DNA from: CAZYEI01 sp964646425
GTDB lineage: Bacteria; Bacillota_I; Bacilli_A; RFN20; JAISJY01
Length of the DNA stretch: 5,535 nt
Direction of reading: 5' to 3'
NCBI GenBank assembly: GCA_964646425.1
Contig: CAZYEI010000061.1
Span: 1-5,535, forward strand
Under the pieces are notes generated by a model that saw nothing but the letters and a program-made list of their open reading frames with translations, did no database searches and was not told the origin of the DNA. Positions 1 through 4,927 of the stretch are shown one piece after another. The translations under genes were made by a program, and so were the position numbers. Numbering within the stretch: position 1 is the first letter of the stretch; every line of letters begins with the position of its first letter.

Positions 1-1
1 A

Positions 2-553
2 GTTGCAGGATATGTAAGTGAAGGTGCTAAACTTGTGATGAATAATGTAACATTTGAAAATTGTTCAGTTTTCGGTCATCAAAAAGTAGGAGGACTTTTT
101 GGACAATTACTTGGAGAAGTAGAATTAAACAATGTTAATTTTGAAAATACTACAGTAACAGGATATATAGAAACAGCTAAAATTGCAGGTATTATTGGTG
201 ATGATGCTAAATTAACTGTAACAGGAAATGACAATTTTAATGGTATTACAGTTATCTCAACAGTGAAAAATCAATATAAAAAATCAAATATCACACTTTC
301 AGATAATTGTGTTTTACCTGGTGATAATAATAATACATATAGTGTTAATCAAGATGGCAGTGACAAACTTTATTATTTAAATGGAACTGCAACAAATGAT
401 TGGTATTGGTATTTTGTTGGACTTTATAATACAAATTATAGCGATAAGACAAAAAGACCAGAAGTTACAATTTCTGGAGTAAACGTTGATCGTTTAAGTG
501 GTTATACAGTTTCAGCAAGTGCAAACTTTGAAAATAAAGCACCAGTAAAATAA
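2..553 (+). CDS. Partial C-terminal part of a GLUG-like repeat (probable surface) protein
   Basis: The frame is open from the window edge, so the true start lies upstream. The first possible start, a GTG at 35, falls inside a repeat unit and has no ribosome binding site. The 183 visible residues open with three repeat units of about 28-32 residues. They begin VAGYVS (residue 1), VGGLFG (29) and IAGIIG (61), and the first two share NNVTFEN/NNVNFEN. This matches the GLUG-type beta-solenoid repeat of bacterial surface proteins. The last ~95 residues are Asn/Tyr/Thr rich with a WYWYF cluster and resemble nothing I recognise. There is no LPXTG motif, C-terminal membrane helix or basic tail, so sortase anchoring is not supported. 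The next gene encodes a prepilin-headed beta-repeat protein, so this gene may have the same lost N-terminus; that is inference. Substrate and function are unknown. Confidence 0.7.
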   Translation, partial: VAGYVSEGAKLVMNNVTFENCSVFGHQKVGGLFGQLLGEVELNNVNFENTTVTGYIETAKIAGIIGDDAKLTVTGNDNFNGITVISTVKNQYKKSNITLSDNCVLPGDNNNTYSVNQDGSDKLYYLNGTATNDWYWYFVGLYNTNYSDKTKRPEVTISGVNVDRLSGYTVSASANFENKAPVK

Positions 554-574
554 GCTCATCTAAATAATATTGCG

Positions 575-609
575 AAAAGACAGTCTATAAATATGATTGT
601 CTTTTTTTT
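575..609 (+). terminator. Intrinsic terminator of the GLUG-like repeat gene
   Basis: An 11-bp stem pairs 575-585 (AAAAGACAGTC) with 595-605 (GATTGTCTTTT), with one G-U pair and a 9-nt loop. A run of eight T (602-609) overlaps the 3' arm. It lies 22 bases after the stop codon and has classic intrinsic terminator form, separating the upstream gene from the prepilin gene. Confidence 0.85.
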
Positions 610-726
610 ATGATAATATTTTTTACTCTTACTTCATCAATAATTTTATTATGAATATATTAAAAAAGTTCATATTTTAATCTTTTTATTCACTAAGAAT
701 GAAAAGATAATCTTCTAAATATTTCG
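610..726. other. AT-rich intergenic stretch with a hairpin, no gene
   Basis: With the flanking terminator and promoter this makes up a 301-base gap without a gene on either strand. It is very AT-rich. The clearest structure is a 12-bp inverted repeat, 680-691 with 697-708, with one G-T pair and a 5-nt ACTAA loop. No T-tract follows on either strand, so it does not look like a terminator. A weaker imperfect repeat, TTCAT-c-AATAA facing TTATTATGAA, lies near 632-654. I see no tRNA, small ORF or known riboswitch. Confidence 0.5.
680..708. repeat. 12-bp inverted repeat upstream of the prepilin promoter
   Basis: ATCTTTTTATTC (680-691) pairs with GAATGAAAAGAT (697-708), with one wobble pair and the 5-nt loop ACTAA. 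It ends 18 bases before the proposed -35 box of the prepilin gene. It could be a regulator binding site or a leftover hairpin. No U-tract follows, which argues against a terminator. Confidence 0.45.
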
Positions 727-756
727 TTGACATAAATATTTTATCAATTGTAGTAT
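727..756 (+). promoter_or_regulatory. Probable sigma-A promoter of the prepilin/beta-helix gene
   Basis: A perfect -35 box TTGACA (727-732) is followed after 18 bases by TAGTAT (751-756), a four-of-six -10 match. Transcription would start near 763. A perfect TATAAT also occurs at 762-767, but it lies 29 bases from the TTGACA and its own -35 candidates are poor (TTTTAT at 739-744). The -10 assignment is therefore uncertain. The upstream terminator implies this gene needs its own promoter. Confidence 0.5.
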
Positions 757-762
757 GTAAAT

Positions 763-820
763 ATAATCTATGCAAAAATTTATATCAATATAATTTTAAT
801 GTTATATAGTCATAGATTAT
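763..820. repeat. Perfect 10-bp inverted repeat in the prepilin gene leader
   Basis: ATAATCTATG (763-772) and its exact reverse complement CATAGATTAT (811-820) flank a 38-base AT-rich spacer. If transcription starts near 763 they would form a stem at the very 5' end of the mRNA. If the TATAAT at 762-767 is the -10 box, the left arm overlaps it like an operator half-site. The right arm ends 13 bases before the ribosome binding site. Confidence 0.5.
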
Positions 821-854
821 TAAATTTAATTTTAGAAGGAAGGAAAAAATTGTT

Positions 855-1979
855 ATGAAAAAGAGAATTAAAAAAGCTTTTACATTAGTAGAACTTTTAG
901 TTGTAATTGCTATTCTTGCAGTTTTATCGACAGTTGCAATTGTTGGTTACAATAGTTTTACTGAAAAAGCAGAAATTTCAAGTGATCAACAAACAGTTAC
1001 GCAAATGAATACAGTTATTGATGCAGTTCTTGCTTCAGGTGATGACCTTAATAGTGGCGAAGATGCTTATGCTGCAATTATGGAAAATGGCTATGATGGC
1101 AATTTTAAAACTGCATATGGTGCTTATTCTATTGCGTGGTTAGCTGAAGAAAAAGCAATTGTATTAGTTACAATGGAAGCAGTTGCATTTCCAGAAAAAT
1201 ATGCCGGCTTATCATTAGATAAAGTAAGTCCTCTTTATACAGTTACCCCAACAAATGAAAATGAATTAAAAGATGCATTTAAAGGTAAATGCTCAAATTA
1301 TGTTAATATTAATATTCCGACTACAGGATTAGAAGTTGCAAGTATTTTAGAACTTAATGAAAATGTTACAGCTGTAATTAATTTGGAAGGAAGTATTAGC
1401 AGTGCTTCTCCTTCTGGCGATAGAATGAGAAATTTTGGAAAACTAACAGTTAATGGAAATGGAAATCAAATGATTACATTAGTTAATAATGCTGGGGCTT
1501 CATTAGAAGTAAACAATACAATATTAGGATATGAAGGTTCAGGTCTTCAATCTATAATGAATAATGGTGGAAAAGTTGTTCTTAATAATGTTACATTCAT
1601 AAATGATTCTGTTGATAATGGTGTAACATATGCATATGTAGTTATTAATAATTTTGGCACTACAATCATCAATGATGGAAAATATAGTGGAAATACTCAC
1701 GGAATATTTGGTGTTAATGGTGGAAAAGTTATTGTTAATGGTGGCGAATATATCTTGGGAGAAAATTCTACAGCACATGTTTTTTATAATGAAGGCGGTT
1801 TGATCGAAGTTAATAATGGTACTTTCACTCAAAATAATAGTAATAATTATATGATTTATGCTAAAAATAGTGGTGATTTACCTGCTAAAGAAGTTGTAAC
1901 TTTAAATGGTGGTACATATACTGGTGGTAAATATAGTTTTAATGAAAAAGCTGTTACTTTAGATGATTTTAAAAAATAA
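855..1979 (+). CDS. Prepilin-type N-terminal methylation domain protein with C-terminal beta-helix
   Basis: The 374-residue protein starts at an ATG with the strong ribosome binding site GAAGGAAGG (835-843). The N-terminus is a type IV prepilin signal: basic MKKRIKKA, then FTLVELLVVIAI (9-20) with the conserved Glu at mature position 5 and a hydrophobic helix to about residue 30. Prepilin peptidase should cut between Ala8 and Phe9 and methylate the new end; Ala replaces the usual Gly at -1. Residues ~40-165 form a globular or linker domain with W95 and a hydrophobic AIVLVTMEAVAFP stretch. Residues ~193-358 hold about seven coils of 22-34 residues keyed by NNxG/NGGxxxVNxxxF patterns, such as NNGGKVVLNNVTF (236-248) and NEGGLIEVNNGTF (312-324). 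This is typical of a right-handed parallel beta-helix. No sortase or C-terminal membrane signal is seen. The product is probably a pilin or pseudopilin displaying an adhesive or glycan-binding beta-helix; that role is inference. The gene appears monocistronic. Confidence 0.85.
   Translation: MKKRIKKAFTLVELLVVIAILAVLSTVAIVGYNSFTEKAEISSDQQTVTQMNTVIDAVLASGDDLNSGEDAYAAIMENGYDGNFKTAYGAYSIAWLAEEKAIVLVTMEAVAFPEKYAGLSLDKVSPLYTVTPTNENELKDAFKGKCSNYVNINIPTTGLEVASILELNENVTAVINLEGSISSASPSGDRMRNFGKLTVNGNGNQMITLVNNAGASLEVNNTILGYEGSGLQSIMNNGGKVVLNNVTFINDSVDNGVTYAYVVINNFGTTIINDGKYSGNTHGIFGVNGGKVIVNGGEYILGENSTAHVFYNEGGLIEVNNGTFTQNNSNNYMIYAKNSGDLPAKEVVTLNGGTYTGGKYSFNEKAVTLDDFKK
1562..1730 (+). repeat. In-frame direct repeat inside the beta-helix coding region
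   Basis: The 16-mer TAATGGTGGAAAAGTT occurs at 1562-1577 and again at 1715-1730. The offset is 153 bases (51 codons), equal to two beta-helix coils. Shorter AATGGTGG copies occur near 1737 and 1905. Nucleotide-level identity between coils suggests growth by internal duplication, and the repeats could allow expansion or contraction by recombination. Confidence 0.6.
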
Positions 1980-1995
1980 GAATATATTACAGTAA

Positions 1996-2035
1996 TTAGA
2001 ATAAGATAGATACTTTTGTATTTATCTTATTTTAG
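1996..2035 (+). terminator. Strong hairpin ending the prepilin gene transcript
   Basis: A stem of 14 bp pairs 2000-2013 with 2018-2031 around a TTTT loop, with one G-U pair. It can extend to about 18 bp using 1996-1999 with 2032-2035. The T-tract (TTATTTT) is partly inside the 3' arm and imperfect. The position 20 bases after the stop and before the next promoter supports a terminator. On the minus strand no T-run follows, so it is not clearly bidirectional. Confidence 0.7.
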
Positions 2036-2057
2036 ATGAAATTTATTTAAATAAGTA

Positions 2058-2086
2058 TTGCACTTTATATTAATAAATGTTAATAT
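2058..2086 (+). promoter_or_regulatory. Sigma-A promoter of the rimP-nusA-infB operon, extended -10
   Basis: TTGCAC (2058-2063) and TAATAT (2081-2086) are separated by exactly 17 bases, and TG at 2078-2079 gives an extended -10 element. Transcription would start near 2092-2094, leaving a leader of about 70 bases before rimP. It is the only convincing promoter for the five-gene operon in this window. Confidence 0.7.
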
Positions 2087-2102
2087 ATAGACATAAAAGT
2101 TT

Positions 2103-2136
2103 AAGAGTGGGCCTAACATCCCACTCTTTGGTTTTT
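2103..2136 (+). terminator. Leader attenuator of the rimP-nusA operon, probably NusA-dependent
   Basis: AAGAGTGGG (2103-2111) pairs perfectly with CCCACTCTT (2120-2128) around an 8-nt loop. The 3' side reads TTTGGTTTTT, a U-tract interrupted by GG. It starts about 10 bases after the predicted transcription start and ends 25 bases before the rimP ATG, so it cannot be the terminator of the previous gene. In Bacillus subtilis the same operon is reported to be autoregulated by NusA-stimulated termination in its leader. An interrupted U-tract is the kind of weakness that makes a terminator depend on NusA. Its function here is inferred from that parallel. Confidence 0.7.
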
Positions 2137-2140
2137 CATT

Positions 2141-2161
2141 AAGGTAGAAAGGAGTGGCGTT
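2141..2161 (+). promoter_or_regulatory. rimP ribosome binding site that can pair with the attenuator arm
   Basis: The Shine-Dalgarno AAGGAG (2149-2154) lies 7 bases before the rimP ATG. The wider segment AAGGAGTGG (2149-2157) is complementary, with one G-U pair, to CCACTCTTT (2121-2129), the 3' arm of the leader hairpin. The site therefore repeats the GAGTGG of the hairpin's 5' arm (2105-2110). The two pairings are mutually exclusive. Whether this is used is unknown. Confidence 0.5.
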
Positions 2162-2638
2162 ATGGAAGAACTAGAAATTGTAAATAAGGTTAAACAAATG
2201 ATTCAACCGTATTTGAAAGAGCATTTTATTTATCTTTATGATGTTGAATTTGAAAAAGTAAATAAAGATTTAATTCTAAGAATTTTAATTGAAAAAGAAG
2301 ATGGTACAATGGATTTGGATACTTGTGTTAGTGTTTCTGAATATGTTGGTGCTTTACTTGATAAAGAAGATTTGATTAAGGATGAATATAACTTGGAAGT
2401 TTGTTCTCCGGGGACTGATCGTCCTTTACTTAATTTAGATGATTATAAGCGTGCTCTAAATAAGGCGGTACAAATTGAACTTAATGAGCAATGTAATGGA
2501 ATAGATGGTTATATTGGAATACTAATTGATGTATTAGATAGTGAATTAGTAGTTGAATATAAAGTTAAAAATTTAAAGAAAAAGATTAATATTCCATTTA
2601 GTAATATAAAAAAAGCCAATACAACAGTTATATTTTAG
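2162..2638 (+). CDS. rimP: Ribosome maturation factor RimP
   Basis: RimP (YlxS) binds the 30S subunit and helps its late assembly in the cytoplasm, around S12 and the central pseudoknot. The 158-residue product has the family's usual length and two-domain layout. The N-terminal alpha/beta domain (about 1-85) carries the signature LEVCSPGTDRPL (78-89); the common form is LEVSSPGxDRPL, so Cys81 is a variation. The C-terminal small barrel (about 93-158) ends in the usual IKKANTTVIF strand. The ATG follows AAGGAG (2149-2154) at 7 bases. This is the first gene of the operon, behind the attenuator leader, with nusA 22 bases downstream. Upstream is a prepilin-type gene rather than the polC often found there in Firmicutes. 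The identification is firm. Confidence 0.95.
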   Translation: MEELEIVNKVKQMIQPYLKEHFIYLYDVEFEKVNKDLILRILIEKEDGTMDLDTCVSVSEYVGALLDKEDLIKDEYNLEVCSPGTDRPLLNLDDYKRALNKAVQIELNEQCNGIDGYIGILIDVLDSELVVEYKVKNLKKKINIPFSNIKKANTTVIF

Positions 2639-2660
2639 TAATTAGGAGGAATAATTAGTT

Positions 2661-4319
2661 ATGGCAAGAAAAACAAGTAGTAAACCTACTAATCAAGCAA
2701 AAGAAATTATTAAAGCATTTCAAGCATTTGAAGAAGCAAAGGGACTTTCAGTTGAGGTTATTGCTGAGACTTTGCGTGAATCTTTGGTTCAAGCTTATCA
2801 AAAATCAATGCAACCAAATAATAAGTCTAATTTGAGTGATGTTATTGCAAGAGCAGATGTAAATGTTCAAACAGGTGTAGTTGCTTTATATAACATTAAA
2901 AATGTTGTTGAAGAAGTAATGGATGATGCTCTAGAAATTTCATTGGAAGATGCTAGACTTACAAAACCAAATGCTCAAATTGGTGATGAATTTGAGATTC
3001 CAGTTGACATTTCACAATTTGCTAGAACTACTGCAATGCAAGTTAAATTGAATTTAAAACAAAAAATTCGTGAAAAAGAAAAAGAATCAATCTACAATGA
3101 ATATATTACTAAGAAAGATGAAATTGTTACAGGCATTATTGAAAAGGTAAATGAAAAATCATTGTTAATTAATTTAGGCAGAGTTGTAGCTGTAATGCCA
3201 CAAATTTATTATATTCCAGGTGAAGAATATAAAGCAGGTGATCATTTGAAAGTTTATATTGTTGATGTAACAAAAGAAAGTAAAAAGTCTCCTGTTGTTG
3301 TTTCTCGCTGTGAACCTAATTTCTTAAGAAGATTATTTGAACAAGAAGTTACTGAAGTATATGATGGAACTGTTGAAATTAAATCTATTGCAAGAGAAGC
3401 AGGAGATCGTTCAAAAGTTGCTGTTTGGTCAAACAATCCTAATGTTGATGCTACTGGTGCATGTATTGGACCTAAAGGTGGTAGAATTCAAAGCATTTCA
3501 TCTCAACTATTAGGTGAAAAGATTGATGTTATCCAATACAATGAAATTCCAGAACTTTATGTTGCAGAAGCATTAAAGCCCGCAAATATTTATGGACTTG
3601 CAGTAGACAAAGAATTACGTTCTATGATTGCTGTTGTTCCAAATGAAGATTTTTCATTAGCAATTGGTAAAAAGGGGCAAAATGCAAGATTAGCTGTTAA
3701 ACTAACTGGTTGGAAAATTGATATTAAAACTGTTGATGATGCAATGAAAGCAAATATTAAATATCGTTTATTAAGTGATATTAAACGTGAAGTTGCTGAA
3801 GGCAAATATATGGATGAAAAAGCTAAAAAAGTTGTTCTAGATAATTTAGTTGAAAGTGTAATTGTTCCTGAAACACCAATTTCTGATTTAGAATATATGG
3901 ATGATGAAATTGAAGATAACTTAGAGACATCTTCAAATGTTGAAACTGAAGTAGTTGCACAATTAGAAGATGAGGCATTAAATGTTGAAGAAAAAACTAT
4001 TATTTCTAAGAAAGATATTTATGAAACATCTAGTACTTATACATCTAAGATTGAAAGTAGTTTAGAAGCACAACAAAATAAGAGTGATTATGCTCCTAAA
4101 CGTGAATATAAGAAAGATCGTTTTGAAAAGATAAAGGATAAGGAAAAAGAAGAAGATATTGTTGAAGAAAATGTAGTAAATCCTGCTCCTGCTAAAAACT
4201 ATATGCCGGTATATTCTGAAGAAGAATTAAGGGAATTAGATGAATTAGAAGCAGAAGAAGATAATTTCTATGATGATGATGTCGATTATGATGATTACGA
4301 TGATTATTACGATAACTAA
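2661..4319 (+). CDS. nusA: Transcription elongation/termination factor NusA with long acidic tail
   Basis: NusA binds RNA polymerase near the RNA exit channel and promotes pausing and hairpin-dependent termination. The N-terminal polymerase-binding domain covers about residues 1-130. The S1 domain (about 150-215) includes IVTGIIEKVNEKSLLINLG. KH1 (about 230-290) has IKSIAREAGDRSKVAV and GACIGPKGGRI (266-276). KH2 (about 300-358) has AIGKKGQNARLA (334-345). After about residue 400 a low-complexity, mostly acidic tail of ~150 residues follows, ending in a run of Asp and Tyr (538-552). At 552 residues it is much longer than B. subtilis NusA (371). The tail does not look like the AR1/AR2 repeats of E. 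coli, though Mollicutes NusA proteins also have extended C-termini. The start has AGGAGGA (2644-2650) 10 bases ahead. NusA probably also controls this operon through the leader attenuator. Confidence 0.97.
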   Translation: MARKTSSKPTNQAKEIIKAFQAFEEAKGLSVEVIAETLRESLVQAYQKSMQPNNKSNLSDVIARADVNVQTGVVALYNIKNVVEEVMDDALEISLEDARLTKPNAQIGDEFEIPVDISQFARTTAMQVKLNLKQKIREKEKESIYNEYITKKDEIVTGIIEKVNEKSLLINLGRVVAVMPQIYYIPGEEYKAGDHLKVYIVDVTKESKKSPVVVSRCEPNFLRRLFEQEVTEVYDGTVEIKSIAREAGDRSKVAVWSNNPNVDATGACIGPKGGRIQSISSQLLGEKIDVIQYNEIPELYVAEALKPANIYGLAVDKELRSMIAVVPNEDFSLAIGKKGQNARLAVKLTGWKIDIKTVDDAMKANIKYRLLSDIKREVAEGKYMDEKAKKVVLDNLVESVIVPETPISDLEYMDDEIEDNLETSSNVETEVVAQLEDEALNVEEKTIISKKDIYETSSTYTSKIESSLEAQQNKSDYAPKREYKKDRFEKIKDKEKEEDIVEENVVNPAPAKNYMPVYSEEELRELDELEAEEDNFYDDDVDYDDYDDYYDN

Positions 4320-4341
4320 TATTTATTAAGGGAGGAGCAAC

Positions 4342-4608
4342 ATGCTAACAAAAAAAGTTCCAATGAGAAAATGTGTAGCAACACAAGAAGTTTTGCCTAA
4401 GAAAGAATTGATTCGTGTTGTTAAGAACAATCAAGGAGAAGTATTTATTGATGAAAAAGGTAAACAAAATGGGCGTGGTGCTTACATCAAAAAAAGTCAT
4501 GAAGCTCTAGAACTTGCAATTAAGAAAAATGCATTAGGTAGAGCTCTTGAAATAAATATTCCTGAATCAATTTATGATGAATTAAAAAATATTATTGATG
4601 GAAAATAA
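4342..4608 (+). CDS. rnpM: RNase P modulator RnpM (YlxR, DUF448)
   Basis: The 88-residue product is a YlxR/DUF448 protein of normal length. It shows the N-terminal PMRKCVATQEVLPKKELIRVV block (7-27), a one-Cys version as in Bacillus rather than the Cys-pair form. The GRGAY motif lies at 44-48, and a basic helical C-terminal half follows (KKSHEALELAIKKNALGRAL). The family is a small basic RNA-binding fold; in B. subtilis it has been reported to bind RNase P RNA and modulate tRNA precursor processing. The strong site AGGGAGGAG (4329-4337) stands just ahead of the ATG. The gene sits 22 bases after nusA and overlaps ylxQ by 11 bases, the usual order in Firmicutes. Confidence 0.93.
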   Translation: MLTKKVPMRKCVATQEVLPKKELIRVVKNNQGEVFIDEKGKQNGRGAYIKKSHEALELAIKKNALGRALEINIPESIYDELKNIIDGK

Positions 4609-4927
4609 TTATAGAGCAATACTTTCTTTCCTAGGACTTTTATATAGTGGTAGAAGAATTTCTTTTGGAGATATTCTTCTTAATGAAGTAAAAGGAAAGA
4701 AAGTAAAACTTGTTATTTATGCTAGTGATTCAGGGGAAAGCGTAAAGAAAAAATTGTTAGATAAGTGTTTCTTTTACAATGTTGAATGTATTGAATTATT
4801 CAATAAAGTTGAATTAGGAACTGCCTTAGGAAAAGGCGAATTGTCAGCGATAGGAATTTACGATTATAAAGCTATTCAAAAAATTAAAGATATATTGAAA
4901 AAGGAGGGCACAAGCGATGAAAAATAA
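4598..4927 (+). CDS. ylxQ: L7Ae-family ribosomal-like RNA-binding protein YlxQ
   Basis: The 109-residue product fits the L7Ae/L30e/YlxQ family of kink-turn RNA binders. RRISFGDILLNEV (19-31) opens the fold, LVIYASDSGES (38-48) is the core strand and helix start, and LGTALGKGE (73-81) is the family loop that contacts kink-turns. The cellular RNA target of YlxQ proteins is not well defined. I chose the ATG at 4598; a TTG three bases earlier is in frame but less likely. There is no clear Shine-Dalgarno: the preceding bases are AT-only apart from isolated G. The start lies 11 bases inside rnpM, so translation probably depends on coupling to rnpM. Its own 3' end overlaps infB by 11 bases. Confidence 0.9.
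   Translation: MENNYRAILSFLGLLYSGRRISFGDILLNEVKGKKVKLVIYASDSGESVKKKLLDKCFFYNVECIELFNKVELGTALGKGELSAIGIYDYKAIQKIKDILKKEGTSDEK

Noticed and set aside
35..37. GTG as start of the first gene
   Set aside because: The frame is open to the window edge, the repeat pattern continues upstream of it, and no Shine-Dalgarno precedes it.
762..767. Perfect TATAAT as the main -10 box of the prepilin gene
   Set aside because: It is 29 bases from the good TTGACA and has no convincing -35 at 16-18 bases. Kept only as an alternative.
1539..1832. Minus-strand open frame of 97 codons inside the beta-helix gene
   Set aside because: It is antisense to a repeat-coding gene whose Asn/Val-rich codons give few stops on the other strand. 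No ribosome site or recognisable protein.
1986..1996. Short palindrome ATTACAGTAAT after the prepilin gene
   Set aside because: Only 5-bp arms in AT-rich DNA next to the terminator stem; easily explained by chance.
3254..3436. Minus-strand open frame of 60 codons inside nusA
   Set aside because: It lies opposite the conserved S1/KH1 coding region and has no family features.
3590..3805. Minus-strand open frame of 71 codons inside nusA
   Set aside because: It lies opposite the conserved KH2 region and is a shadow of the real frame.
4595..4597. TTG as start of ylxQ
   Set aside because: The adjacent ATG at 4598 fits the family N-terminus and is the stronger start codon.
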